A stretch of DNA of 64,000 nt from positions 35,006 through 99,005 of the forward strand of contig CAYSPJ010000004.1 of the NCBI GenBank assembly GCA_964432875.1. Reading direction: 5' to 3'. A program made the position numbers and the translations under genes. This stretch comes from JACJYE01 sp964432875 (GTDB taxonomy: Bacteria; Bacteroidota; Bacteroidia; Chitinophagales; Saprospiraceae). Positions within the stretch are counted from its first letter, which is position 1; every line of letters begins with the position of its first letter. Positions 34,710 through 43,719 of the stretch are shown piece after piece. The notes under the pieces were generated by a model. The model was given only the letters and a program-made list of their open reading frames with translations. It made no database searches and was not told the DNA's origin.

Positions 34710-35528
34710 TTAGGAGGCTACCCCATACTCCCGCAGCGCTTCATTCAAGGAGACCTTTTTGTCGGTGCTTTCCTGCCGCTGGCCAATGATTAGGGCGCAG
34801 GCCACCTGGTACGCCCCTGCCGCAAACTCCTTGGTATACGAACCAGGAATGACCACAGAGCGAGCCGGCACATAGCCCTTATAAGTGATTGGCTGTGGGC
34901 CCGTGACGTCGATGATGCGGGTAGATTTCGTGAGCACTACATTGGCACCCAACACCGCTTCTCGTTCCACCCTGACGCCTTCTACGACGATGCAACGCGA
35001 GCCGATGAAACATTCATCCTCGATGATGGTAGGCGCAGCCTGCAGCGGCTCGAGCACCCCCCCGATGCCGACGCCACCGCTGAGGTGGACATTGCGGCCG
35101 ATTTGGGCACAGGAGCCGACCGTAGCCCAGGTATCAATCATGGTGCCGCTGCCTACCCATGCACCGATATTGACATAGCTCGGCATCATGATGACGCCGC
35201 GCTCCAGAAAGGCACCATGGCGGGCGATGGCATGCGGGACGACCCGCACGCCTAATTCTGCATAGTTCCGCTTCAGCGGTATTTTATCGTGAAATTCGAA
35301 TGGGCCGACCTCGATGGTTTCCATTTGTTGGAGCGGGAAATAAAGGACTACTGCTTTTTTGACCCATTCGTTGACCTGCCACTGGCCCTCGGCCATGGGC
35401 TGGGCTACCCGCAGCTCGCCCCGGTCAAGCAGGCTGATGAGCTGCTGAACGGCTTCCTGTGTGGGCTTCTCGGCGAGCTTCCCCCGGTCTTCCCATGCTT
35501 CCTCGATAATGCGTTGAAGGGTATCCAT
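34710..35528 (-). CDS. dapD: Tetrahydrodipicolinate N-succinyltransferase
   Basis: A 272-residue hexapeptide-repeat (left-handed beta-helix) transferase in the succinylase branch of lysine/mDAP synthesis. It starts MDTLQRIIEEAWEDR, the family N-terminus, so I use ATG 35528 although the frame is open to 35609. The helix region has RHGAFLERGVIMMPSYVNIGAWVGSGTMIDTWATVGSCAQIG and HLSGGVGIGGVLEPLQA, then IIEDECFIGSRCIVVEGVRV. It supplies mDAP for the peptidoglycan cut by the two NlpC/P60 enzymes. It is the last-but-one gene of a run with lptB and two small lipoproteins. Confidence 0.96.
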   Translation of the reverse strand: MDTLQRIIEEAWEDRGKLAEKPTQEAVQQLISLLDRGELRVAQPMAEGQWQVNEWVKKAVVLYFPLQQMETIEVGPFEFHDKIPLKRNYAELGVRVVPHAIARHGAFLERGVIMMPSYVNIGAWVGSGTMIDTWATVGSCAQIGRNVHLSGGVGIGGVLEPLQAAPTIIEDECFIGSRCIVVEGVRVEREAVLGANVVLTKSTRIIDVTGPQPITYKGYVPARSVVIPGSYTKEFAAGAYQVACALIIGQRQESTDKKVSLNEALREYGVAS

Positions 35529-35583
35529 TTTTATTTCTTGTTTTTCTTGGGCGTAAAGATATATAAATACAGGAATACACACA

Positions 35584-35970
35584 TCAACCATCCGTTTTGG
35601 GCGTATCAATGGGCAATCGGAGCAAGGGCGCTACCGGTATCGAATCGAGGATGGATTTGATTTCTGGCCTTCCTGGCTTGGGAGGTATTGGCGGCTTGCC
35701 AATGGTGTCGCGTTCCAGGCGGGCTTCTTCGATAAGGATAGAGTCTGCCAGACGGCTGGCCTCTTCCAGGGCTTGCTCATAGCAGCGCTGCATACGTGTC
35801 TGCCTGAAACTATACACTCGCTCAGCGATTTCTTTTTCGATTTCAGCCTGGACCGCCTGCTGGTTTCGATCGTCCTCTTTGCAGGCAGGCAGCAGGTAGA
35901 ACAGCACTAAAGCCAGGGCTACCCGGCAGAGGTTTTGGCGGATCAGATGAAAAAAGGATAGTGCCTTCAT
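35584..35970 (-). CDS. Small lipoprotein, unknown
   Basis: A 128-residue lipoprotein with lipobox LPAC (LVLFYLLPACKEDDRN). The mature part is a charged helix (AVQAEIEKEIAERVYSFRQTRMQRCYEQALEEASRLADSILIEEARLERD) and a Pro-rich tail (GKPPIPPKPGRPEI). It overlaps the preceding small lipoprotein gene by 4 bp (ATGA, 35967-35970) and the two mature proteins share the pattern of a helix rich in D-S-I/L and R-x-E-E-A, so they may be a duplicated, co-folding pair. Function unknown. Confidence 0.72.
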   Translation of the reverse strand: MKALSFFHLIRQNLCRVALALVLFYLLPACKEDDRNQQAVQAEIEKEIAERVYSFRQTRMQRCYEQALEEASRLADSILIEEARLERDTIGKPPIPPKPGRPEIKSILDSIPVAPLLRLPIDTPKTDG

Positions 35971-36290
35971 TGCAGTTCTTGCAGTTGCTGTCGTTGTTGT
36001 TGCAAAATCCTGGTTCTCAGCTTGGCTTCTTCCGCTCGCCGCACTTGAAGCAGTGAATCCAATGCCTGTTTCACGAGGCCCTGGTAGCTGGTAGCGCAGA
36101 TACTATCCATAAAAGGCCGCAGGCTATCGATTTGCTTACTAGACAGGGTGTCGATTTGAATGCGCTCCCGCGAGGTGAGGCGAATATTTTCTTCCTGCTG
36201 GCAACTGGTTGCTCCCAACAAGGGCAGCAGGGCTATAAATAGCCGCAATGGCAGGAGGAGATATTTCCTAGTGGGTTGCTTAGCGCTCAT
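35967..36290 (-). CDS. Small lipoprotein downstream of lptB
   Basis: A ~107-residue lipoprotein with lipobox ATSC (LFIALLPLLGATSCQQEENI). The mature part RLTSRERIQIDTLSSKQIDSLRPFMDSICATSYQGLVKQALDSLLQVRRAEEAKLR matches a small Bacteroidota family I have seen encoded next to lptB; function unknown. Start at ATG 36290 overlaps the end of lptB by 11 bp; ATG 36296 is an alternative. It may help the Lpt machinery or coupled outer-membrane export (inference from position only). Confidence 0.75.
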   Translation of the reverse strand: MSAKQPTRKYLLLPLRLFIALLPLLGATSCQQEENIRLTSRERIQIDTLSSKQIDSLRPFMDSICATSYQGLVKQALDSLLQVRRAEEAKLRTRILQQQRQQLQELQ

Positions 36291-37041
36291 CAACATCAAT
36301 GACTTTTCTGCGCAGTTCAAAGTTTTTACCGAGATAGACCTTGCGGACCATCTCGTCGGCGGCTAGTTCCTCAGCTGTGCCGGCTTTGAGGATGCTGCCT
36401 TCAAACATGAGGTAGGCACGGTCGGTAATGGAGAGGGTCTCCTGCACGTTGTGGTCGGTGATGAGGATACCGATATTTTTGGTCTTGAGCTTGGCCACAA
36501 TATACTGGATATCCTCTACCGCGATGGGGTCGATGCCGGCAAAAGGCTCGTCAAGCAGGATAAACTTGGGGTCAGTGGCCAAAGCGCGGGCGATTTCCGT
36601 CCGGCGGCGCTCTCCGCCAGAAAGGGTGTCGCCCCGGCTCTTACGCACTTTTTCTAAACCAAACTCACCGATGAGCCCTTCCAGGCGTTCACGCTGCTCG
36701 GCTTTGCTGAAAGTGGTCATCTCCAGCACCGCTTTGATGTTGTCTTCAACACTCAACTTGCGAAAAACCGAAGGCTCCTGCGGCAGGTAGCCGATGCCCT
36801 GCTGCGCCCGTTTGTACATAGGAAGAGTCGTGATGTTTTCCTGGTTGAGGAAAACCTCCCCCTCATTGGGCCTGATGAAGCCAACCACCATGTAAAAGGT
36901 GGTCGTCTTACCCGCCCCGTTGGGGCCCAGCAGCCCGACGATTTCTCCCTGGAGCACTTCCAGGGAAACGCCGCGGACTACTTGCCGTTGCCCGTAAACC
37001 TTGACTAGGTTTTCACACCAAAGCCTTGCTCTTGTATCCAA
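36280..37041 (-). CDS. lptB: LPS export ABC transporter ATPase LptB
   Basis: A 253-residue ABC ATPase that powers LPS extraction with LptFG. Motifs: Walker A GPNGAGKTTT at about residues 39-48, the LptB-typical FIRPNEGEVFLNQENITTLPMYKRAQQGIGYLPQEPSVFRKLSVEDNI, signature TLSGGERRRTEIARAL at about 138-152, Walker B FILLDEPFAGIDPIAVEDIQ and LITDHNVQETLSITDRAYLM. Full length plus a short tail. It is downstream of the PorT-like barrel gene (30 bp) and overlaps a small lipoprotein gene. Confidence 0.96.
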   Translation of the reverse strand: MDTRARLWCENLVKVYGQRQVVRGVSLEVLQGEIVGLLGPNGAGKTTTFYMVVGFIRPNEGEVFLNQENITTLPMYKRAQQGIGYLPQEPSVFRKLSVEDNIKAVLEMTTFSKAEQRERLEGLIGEFGLEKVRKSRGDTLSGGERRRTEIARALATDPKFILLDEPFAGIDPIAVEDIQYIVAKLKTKNIGILITDHNVQETLSITDRAYLMFEGSILKAGTAEELAADEMVRKVYLGKNFELRRKVIDVDER

Positions 37042-37071
37042 GTTATCTCATTTTTTAAAATCACTCACTAC

Positions 37072-37806
37072 TCAATCAATGTACTCCACCCGGTTGAGGA
37101 AACGGAAGCCGACCGTAAGCTCGAAGGTGAGGTTGCGGATGCGCCTTTGGGGGATATTCACGTTTCCGGTGAAAAATTCATTATTGACAAAGACCGTAGC
37201 TGCCGGCTGCTGGTATTGGAACGAGAAGTCCGGATTGATAGAAAATTCGATTATCGTGCTCACCAGATCGAGCAGGGGTAGTTCGATACCTCCACCGAGG
37301 ATGGCACCGTAGTTGATGCGCCGAAGCAGCTCCTTGCTATCATCCGGGTAGAAGGGGTAAATCAAGTTTGCTTCCCGGTATTCAGAAAGGTTGGTGCTCA
37401 GGGTATAGTCGCCGCGGATGCCAAACATATAGTACAAGCGAGCATCGCTGCCAAGGACGTCAAATTTCTGCTTGGCGGCAAGGGAAAGCGATAAATTGCG
37501 GAAAATAAATTCCTGAGCGGGCAAGCGGAAGGCATTATTGCCGCCGATGCCGATGATGTTGCGGCTGCGCAGCGCGCTTCCTTTAAGGTGGTAGCCCAAT
37601 TGAGCCAATAAAGCAAATTTATCCTCCTCATCTGCCGATTCTATAAAGGCGATGCCGTGGTATTTGAACAAAGGGGCTTGCTCCAGCCCTTCCCATTGTT
37701 GGGTTCCAATAGTAAGGCCTCCTTTAATGCCGAAGGCATAGCTCTGTGCTTCGAGCCCGAAACCCATACCTAATACCATTACTCCTGCCAGTACAATCCG
37801 GATCAT
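37072..37806 (-). CDS. Outer membrane beta-barrel protein, PorT-like
   Basis: A 244-residue protein with a signal peptide (LAGVMVLGMGFGLEAQS) and eight-stranded-barrel character. It begins SYAFGIKGGLTIGTQQWEG, has SLAAKQKFDVLG and ARLYYMFGIRGDYTLSTNL mid-sequence, and ends NLTFELTVGFRFLNRVEYID with an aromatic-ended last strand. This is the OMP_b-brl_2/PorT-like group. PorT in Porphyromonas is needed for type IX secretion, but the family is broad, so a direct T9SS role is not assured. It heads the run with lptB. Confidence 0.78.
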   Translation of the reverse strand: MIRIVLAGVMVLGMGFGLEAQSYAFGIKGGLTIGTQQWEGLEQAPLFKYHGIAFIESADEEDKFALLAQLGYHLKGSALRSRNIIGIGGNNAFRLPAQEFIFRNLSLSLAAKQKFDVLGSDARLYYMFGIRGDYTLSTNLSEYREANLIYPFYPDDSKELLRRINYGAILGGGIELPLLDLVSTIIEFSINPDFSFQYQQPAATVFVNNEFFTGNVNIPQRRIRNLTFELTVGFRFLNRVEYID

Positions 37807-37859
37807 AAGTTTTTTTTTGCAAAAATGGCATTTTTTGCGGGATCTCCCGTCACTTTTGC

Positions 37860-39236
37860 CTACTGAACACGCAATTTCATGTCAATGTTGATGGTATTGG
37901 AGCTCAGATTATTCAATCTCTTAATTTCATCCACGGTAGTATTGTAGCGGCGGGCCAGGCTGAAAAGGGTGTCGCCGGTTACTACTGTGTGGTAAACTGC
38001 ACCAGCTGGGGGCGGGGCAGTAGGCTGCTGGGGTACTCGGGGCGGCGGCTGCGTCTCTGTTTGCGGAGGGGTAGGGGGTGAGGGCGGAGCAGGCGGTTGC
38101 GTATCTGGCCGTGGCACGCGAGGTGGCGGAGGGGCTATAATGAAATCGTCGCCCATGTCCAGAAAGTGGTCACCATCTTGGCCGAGTATCACATCTGCAG
38201 GGCGATAGCGCCCAGGCGGCTCAGCTTCGCTGGATAGCAAGGGGCGCTCATTGACCCGCCCGCCTCTAAGTTTGATACGCTCACCAACGGCGGGCTGGCT
38301 AATGGCCGCCAGGCGATTGCGGTGGTACAAGCGGTCGAGCTTAACACCATACATCTGGGAAATAGCCTGCATTGTCTCTCCCTTTTTGACGTAGTGCCAG
38401 CTTTCTTTACCGCGATAGGCGTTGCGCTTGGGCTGGAGGTAAACCACCGTGCCTGGGGACAAACGCTGGTCGGCGCTCAGCAAGCCCTCATTGAAATGGA
38501 TAATGTCGCTCAGCCGCACATTGGTTTGGCGGGCAATTTGTGCCAGCGTTTCATCTGCCCTGGCCAGTACATAGCGCACGTCGTTGTTTTTGAAGGCAGC
38601 CACGGGGGGCGGGGTAGCTGTGCCGGGTACACTGGGGGGGAGCTCGGTGTCCGGGACCGTCCAGTCGGGAATCTCATTATCAGCTACCAATTCCAGAGAG
38701 CTCATCTGGTCGAAGCGATTCAGCTGGTAGCGCTCGATGATTTCGATGAGCTTGACGGGATAGCGGGGGTCGGTGGCATAACCAGCCCGCCGTAAACCTT
38801 CAGCCCAGCCTTTATAGTCGGTTCGATCCAGGAGGAAAAGATCGCCGTAGCGGATCCGCTTATTGGGATCGCGCAGGAATTCGGAATGAGCCACAAAACT
38901 TTCCTCCGCATCTTTATAGGACCGGAAACAAGATTCGATAAGCCTGCCCTGCTCGTCCCGATCATCATCTTGACGATAAACCTTGCGCCCGTTCCAGTCA
39001 TTAGCGCACTTGATGCCGAAGTGGTTGTTGCCATTGACCGCTAGATAGCTCTGGCCGGCATTGGATTCCAGCAGGCCTTGGGCCAGCTTGATGCTGGCGG
39101 GGATGCCCGCCCGTTCCATCTCACGCAGGGCGATTTCCTTATATTTGTCGATGTATTGCAATTGTACATCTCGCTGGGCAATGCTCTGTACCGTCAGGAT
39201 GGATAGGGTAAAAAGGGCTGTCATTCTTAAAATCAT
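37860..39236 (-). CDS. Glucosaminidase (GH73) with LysM domains
   Basis: A 458-residue secreted peptidoglycan hydrolase. A signal peptide (LRMTALFTLSILTVQSIAQ) precedes a GH73 domain (YIDKYKEIALREMERAGIPASIKLAQGLLES, with catalytic Glu in LLES; NGNNHFGIKCANDW; CFRSYKDAEESFVAHSEFL; YPVKLIEIIERYQL). Three LysM-type modules follow: one near YVLARADETLAQIARQ, one at HYVKKGETMQAISQMYGV, and the last at YHTVVTGDTLFSLARRYNTTVDEIKRLNNL. A Pro-rich linker of about 60 residues lies before the last LysM. ATG 39236 is preferred to an upstream TTG. It would cleave glycan strands between daughter cells. Confidence 0.92.
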   Translation of the reverse strand: MILRMTALFTLSILTVQSIAQRDVQLQYIDKYKEIALREMERAGIPASIKLAQGLLESNAGQSYLAVNGNNHFGIKCANDWNGRKVYRQDDDRDEQGRLIESCFRSYKDAEESFVAHSEFLRDPNKRIRYGDLFLLDRTDYKGWAEGLRRAGYATDPRYPVKLIEIIERYQLNRFDQMSSLELVADNEIPDWTVPDTELPPSVPGTATPPPVAAFKNNDVRYVLARADETLAQIARQTNVRLSDIIHFNEGLLSADQRLSPGTVVYLQPKRNAYRGKESWHYVKKGETMQAISQMYGVKLDRLYHRNRLAAISQPAVGERIKLRGGRVNERPLLSSEAEPPGRYRPADVILGQDGDHFLDMGDDFIIAPPPPRVPRPDTQPPAPPSPPTPPQTETQPPPRVPQQPTAPPPAGAVYHTVVTGDTLFSLARRYNTTVDEIKRLNNLSSNTINIDMKLRVQ

Positions 39237-39469
39237 AGTCCATTTATTGTTTAGGGGTTTGACCAAGCTGCATCAGTATCAACGTTATATTAAGCGGTAA
39301 AATGTGATTTTTGTTGTTAAGTAAAGTTTAAACTGGGGTGTTTGGTGGCTGCGCTTTTGTGGTGGGTGCCTCCGGAAAGAGCGCTTCATCCTGGGAAGGC
39401 AAAAAACTGCGGCGCACAAAAGGCTATGCGCCCCTTCATCTCACCCCAAAGCTTCCCCATGAATTTAGA

Positions 39470-39505
39470 AACCCCGCAGCATGCTGAGAAGCATGCTGCG
39501 GGGTT
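39470..39505 (-). terminator. 16-bp perfect hairpin after the T9SS substrate gene
   Basis: AACCCCGCAGCATGCT (39470-39485) pairs with AGCATGCTGCGGGGTT (39490-39505) around loop GAGA. It is 38 bp past the stop codon of the T9SS protein gene. Only a weak T-run (TTTCTAAATTC) follows, so release efficiency is uncertain. Confidence 0.65.
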
Positions 39506-39542
39506 CTAAAAACAAGGTCAATAGCCCCCAAGGAGCACTGCC

Positions 39543-42413
39543 CTATCTATCTGTCTTAACCAGCTTCATGGTCTTGACTTCGCCTTCAGCTAGTACGCGC
39601 ACCAGATAAAGCCCGCTGCTGTAGGTTGTCAGATCCAAGTTGAAGTCGCCCTCGCTCAGTTGGCGTACGGGCTGGTCCTGCAGCAATTGCCCCATGGCGT
39701 TGAGCAATTGGATGCGGGCATCGGCAGGCCGCACAAAAGACAGGCTAAGCGTAGCCATGCCAAGTGTGGGGTTGGGGGCCAGTTTGATTGCGCCGATGTT
39801 GGAGTGCTCAACGATACTGCTGATGACCGTCACCTCCACATCCAGTTCATCTTTGCAGCCAAAGAGGTCGGTCACGGTTACCTTATAGGTACCCGGTGCC
39901 AGGCCGTCGATGGTGCTACCGGAGGCACCGTTGCTCCACTGATATATATATGGTGCACTACCGGCACCTGCCGATACGCTGATGGTGCCGTCCTGCCCAT
40001 CCTGTGTACTTACCTTGGTCACTTCTGCTTCAAGCTCAAGTGAAGGCGGGCAAGAGCGGATATTGATGTTATCGACATCCACAAAGTAATCGCCAACGGC
40101 CCAGCGGCCGCGGAATCCTACTTTAAGGAAAAGCCCTTCATAATCGCCCAGCGGTAGTTCAACGGTCTGCATGCCCACCATCGGAGTGTGGTTATTGCCA
40201 TTGATGACGAAGATGGGGAAGAAGGTCTCGCCGCAGTCTAGGGAAAGCCGTACCTCCAGGGTATCCGCCGGGGTCAGTATAGTCGGGATGGTACCGGGTG
40301 AGAAATTGGTGATGCGATAGTCAAAGCTCAAGGTATCTTCAGCGCCAATGGGGCCGATAACCGGTGAGGAGAAAGACATATTCGGGTTGCTACTCCAGAG
40401 GTTGCTGTAGATGACAAAGCTGCTGTTGTTGTGTGTATTGCCAACGATGATGCCCTGGCTCGTCGTAAAGTTTGCTGGTATCACGCCAGCCTCGAAGTCT
40501 TCGCGGAATGGCGGGCTGACGGCAGTTTCATAGACAATCGTGACGGTGTCGTTGAACGGGAAATCATCGCCATTGAGCAGCACCCAGGCTTTGATTTCAT
40601 ACTTGCCAGGGATGGAAGAATCAAAGGTCTGGCTGAAGGTATACAGCTGTGTAGTATTGGGCGCGACGGATAAGTTGCCTACATTCTCGATGATGGCTGG
40701 GCCGCCGTTGACGGAGTAGCCTACATCGAAGCCCGTCTGAGGGCTAGAGCCGACGTTGGCAATGGCCATCACGACTTCGTCTTCGGAGCTGCCGCATTCT
40801 GCCGTAGAGGTATTGCGCGCCGAAGATGCTGCCAAGTCGTTGTCAAGTAAAGGTGCGATGAGGAAATTATCAATGCCCATACCCTCTCTAACCACCGAGC
40901 CATCGGAGGTAAAGACGAATCGCACGCGCACATCGGCCGCATTAGCCGTGCCGGTCAGTACATTTTGGGCATAGACCCAGCCAGTAGAGCCGCCAGTGCC
41001 GCGCCACCAGTTGCTGATAGCGTCGTTGTACCAATTAAGACCGGTGCCACCAGCCCCGACCTTTGCCCAGGTTTCACCATCATCCGTGGAGACTTCAACC
41101 CAGCCACGGTCGCAGCAGTCTTCCGAATCGAAATTAAAATGGAAGGCGATGCGGGGGTCTTCGTTTAGGCTACTAAAGTCCAGACAAGGCGAAACCAAGT
41201 AAGATCGTTCGCTATTGTTGTAGTTGCCGTTCGGGTTAGTGACCCAGGCCGCCGTGCCGCTGACGGCGGAGTTGATGATGTTGCCGCTGGGGGTGCCATA
41301 GGCCCAACTAGCCTGGCCTACGCCATCACGCTCTACCGTCCAGCCGCCGCTCCAAGCTTCAAAATCATCGTAGTAGGGGTATTCATCGATGAAAGGGATA
41401 CTCACGATCAACAAGCTAGTGGTGTCATTGGCCAGAACACTATCGCCCTCCATCTCGGTCCACACCTGAAGCAAGTACTCGCCGGGGTCAGACAGGTCAA
41501 CCCTCACGTCAAACTCGGTCACTCTGGTGCTGTCGGTACCAATAACACCAGTGAAGAAGCCATCGATAGGCTGATTGACGCCGCCGGAGTTGCCATTGAG
41601 GCTAAAGTTGAAAGGGATGAGCGACTGAGGTAAGCCGCCGAAGTTGGAGATGGCCAGGGAGATGGCTTCAAAGGCGCCAAGCCCACAACCAGTAACGGGC
41701 GAGAGGATAGCTGTGACACCTACATCGATGGCAAACAAGGTCTCGAAGCGATAAGGCCCGACGGTGACGCTAGTATCTCCATTGGAGCATAGCGCTGTGA
41801 TATAATACTCATACTCGGTTTTTTCCTCCAGGTTGAACAGGCGGGTCGTCGCACCGCTGACGATTTTCACCAGGGCGGTGTCGGGGTCGAAACCGGCCAG
41901 GCCGTATTCGATGGCGAATTGCCCCATCGGGTCGGAGGGGATCCAGCTAATATCGGCAGTGTAGGCCCTAATCCTTTCGGTCGTAACGGAGCTAGCTGGT
42001 ACCGCCGGACAACTCGGGCAGGAGGTCGTGCCGGTGAAGACCGTGCCCTGCTGCGGGGCGAGCCCTCCTTGCCCGTCTTGAAAGACCAGCAAACCGTCCG
42101 CATCGTAGAGGGCATAAGAGACCTCGGTTGGGAAGTTGCCCGCTACATAGGACAGCACAAGTGAGCTCCCGCCCATAGTCGGGATGCTGACTTCCTGATA
42201 GGAGGGGTTGGCAAAATCGAGGGTATAAGTGGTAGCATTACCATTGATGGTAATGGTGAGCTCGCCTCCGTTCCAGCCGTCCCCAAAATCGTCTTCCATA
42301 ATGAGGGTGTACTCACAGACAAGCTGGGCAGTGGCTGCTGTGTTTAGAAGGAGCGCAAAGAGCAAAGGTAAAAGTGTAAAACTCCACTTCATAAGAGATT
42401 TTTTTAGTGTCAT
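39543..42413 (-). CDS. Secreted T9SS substrate with FN3-like and CARDB-like modules
   Basis: A 956-residue exported protein. The signal peptide is TLKKSLMKWSFTLLPLLFALLLNTAATAQ. Next is a beta module (EYTLIMEDDFGDGWNGGELTITING), an FN3-like segment (SSVTTERIRAYTADISWIPSD; YEYYITALCSNGDTS), repeated CARDB-like strands, each with a conserved Cys (VTAILSPVTGCGLG; SSARNTSTAECGSSEDEVVMAIANVGSSPQTGFDVGYSVNGG), and MAM/jelly-roll-like parts (WTVERDGVGQASWAYG; GWVEVSTDDGETWAKVG; TLEVRLSLDCGETFFPIF). A SprB-like repeat (GQDGTISVSAGAGSAPYIYQWSNGASGSTI) precedes the type A CSD: IKLAPNPTLGMATLSLSF to LYLVRVLAEGEVKTMKLVK. It should be surface-attached or released. Ligand unknown. Confidence 0.88.
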   Translation of the reverse strand: MTLKKSLMKWSFTLLPLLFALLLNTAATAQLVCEYTLIMEDDFGDGWNGGELTITINGNATTYTLDFANPSYQEVSIPTMGGSSLVLSYVAGNFPTEVSYALYDADGLLVFQDGQGGLAPQQGTVFTGTTSCPSCPAVPASSVTTERIRAYTADISWIPSDPMGQFAIEYGLAGFDPDTALVKIVSGATTRLFNLEEKTEYEYYITALCSNGDTSVTVGPYRFETLFAIDVGVTAILSPVTGCGLGAFEAISLAISNFGGLPQSLIPFNFSLNGNSGGVNQPIDGFFTGVIGTDSTRVTEFDVRVDLSDPGEYLLQVWTEMEGDSVLANDTTSLLIVSIPFIDEYPYYDDFEAWSGGWTVERDGVGQASWAYGTPSGNIINSAVSGTAAWVTNPNGNYNNSERSYLVSPCLDFSSLNEDPRIAFHFNFDSEDCCDRGWVEVSTDDGETWAKVGAGGTGLNWYNDAISNWWRGTGGSTGWVYAQNVLTGTANAADVRVRFVFTSDGSVVREGMGIDNFLIAPLLDNDLAASSARNTSTAECGSSEDEVVMAIANVGSSPQTGFDVGYSVNGGPAIIENVGNLSVAPNTTQLYTFSQTFDSSIPGKYEIKAWVLLNGDDFPFNDTVTIVYETAVSPPFREDFEAGVIPANFTTSQGIIVGNTHNNSSFVIYSNLWSSNPNMSFSSPVIGPIGAEDTLSFDYRITNFSPGTIPTILTPADTLEVRLSLDCGETFFPIFVINGNNHTPMVGMQTVELPLGDYEGLFLKVGFRGRWAVGDYFVDVDNINIRSCPPSLELEAEVTKVSTQDGQDGTISVSAGAGSAPYIYQWSNGASGSTIDGLAPGTYKVTVTDLFGCKDELDVEVTVISSIVEHSNIGAIKLAPNPTLGMATLSLSFVRPADARIQLLNAMGQLLQDQPVRQLSEGDFNLDLTTYSSGLYLVRVLAEGEVKTMKLVKTDR

Positions 42414-42703
42414 TTGTATTTCATTCAAGTATGTTGAAGCTGATAGTTGCTGCTTGCCCATGGGCGCTGCTCGTTTAAAGCAGCTTTTTTACCGGGAACA
42501 CAATCAGCCCTCCTTAAACGGCTTAAAATTAGTCAAAAAATTGATAATGCGGTTTTCTTTGGCGGCAATGGGTAGAGATTCGTCATTAAAGTTACAAATT
42601 CCGTAAACCTTTTACCGGGCTTTTTGTTAGAGCCTAATTGTTAAAGATAGCATTTATTGTCAAAATCGCATAGCGTAAATAATTGGTACAAAACCTATTG
42701 CAA

Positions 42704-43636
42704 GTGGCGGTGTATTCCATAAAAGACCTCGAGAAGCTTTCCGGCATAAAAGCCCACACGCTCCGCATTTGGGAGCAGCGATATGGCATTATCGAGCCGC
42801 GCCGTACCAAGACCAATATCCGCTATTATCTGGACGAAGACCTGAAGTTCATCCTCAATGTGGCCCTGCTCAACAAGAATGGCATTAAGATATCCAAAAT
42901 TGCCACGATGGGCAAAGATGAGATCGCCGAAAAGGTGGCGGCTATCTCTGAAGTCAACTTTGAGTATGCTACACAGTTGGACGCCCTGACGATCTCAATG
43001 ATCGAGATGGACGAATACAAGTTCGACCGCATCGTGAGCACCAATATCCATCAGCTGGGGTTCGAACGCACCATGCTTGAAATCATCTACCCTTTCCTGG
43101 ATAAGCTCAGCATCCTCTGGCTTACGGGCTCCATCAACCCGGTACAGGAGAACTTCATCAGCTATCAGATCCGCCAAAAAATTATCGCCGCCATCGACAA
43201 GGAGCCGTTGGTCAATAACCCAAAGGACCCTAAATTCCTGGTTTATTTGCCCGAAGGGGAAAAGCAGGAGCTCAGCTTGCTGTTCATGCATTATCTATTG
43301 AAAGCCCGCCGCAACCGGGTCATTTACATCGGGCAAGATATCACCCTGCCCGACCTGCGTGATGCCTGCAATATCCACCACCCGGATTATATCTTCACCA
43401 TGATTACGGAAACCTTCGCCCGGGAATCTGTACAGCAGTACATCGACCGCCTGGCAGCCAGCTTTAAAGACGCTCAGGTGCTGTTGTCGGGCTATCAGGT
43501 AGTAGCTCAAAAAGTCAACCTCCCACAAAATTTTTCTATCTTGCCTAGCCTGGACCATTTGCTGCAATTCCTGGACAAGCTGAAGTCCTTCTCTGCCAGA
43601 GCTTCCCAAAGTTTAAGTACTGCCGAGCGCCATTAA
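42704..43636 (+). CDS. MerR family regulator with B12-binding-like domain
   Basis: A 310-residue regulator. The MerR DNA-binding domain starts VYSIKDLEKLSGIKAHTLRIWEQRYGIIEPRRTKTNIRYYLDEDL. A helical middle follows (FERTMLEIIYPFLDKLSILWLTGSINPVQENF, a B12-binding_2 type bundle). The C-terminal part is Rossmann-like (RVIYIGQDITLPDLRDACNIHHPDYIFTMI). The position where CarH/LitR proteins carry the cobalamin-ligating His reads GEKQELS, so B12 binding is doubtful. No ATG exists at the domain start; GTG 42704 (then AVYSIKDL) fits the family. Related proteins regulate carotenoid or light-response genes, none of which are present. It is divergent from the T9SS gene. Confidence 0.82.
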   Translation: MAVYSIKDLEKLSGIKAHTLRIWEQRYGIIEPRRTKTNIRYYLDEDLKFILNVALLNKNGIKISKIATMGKDEIAEKVAAISEVNFEYATQLDALTISMIEMDEYKFDRIVSTNIHQLGFERTMLEIIYPFLDKLSILWLTGSINPVQENFISYQIRQKIIAAIDKEPLVNNPKDPKFLVYLPEGEKQELSLLFMHYLLKARRNRVIYIGQDITLPDLRDACNIHHPDYIFTMITETFARESVQQYIDRLAASFKDAQVLLSGYQVVAQKVNLPQNFSILPSLDHLLQFLDKLKSFSARASQSLSTAERH

Positions 43637-43651
43637 AAAATGCTTCTTCGC

Positions 43652-43680
43652 TTGTTTTCCCCGGCATGGCCCTATCTTTG
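43652..43680 (+). promoter_or_regulatory. Promoter for the LPG-synthase-type gene
   Basis: -7 element TATCTTTG at 43673-43680 (exact TAnnTTTG match) with TTG at 43652-43654 about 18 bp upstream as a -33 element. The start codon at 43720 follows after about 40 bp. Confidence 0.55.
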
Positions 43681-43719
43681 CGCTTTTAAACGTCAGCAGG
43701 CAGGCCGGCCACAATCAAA

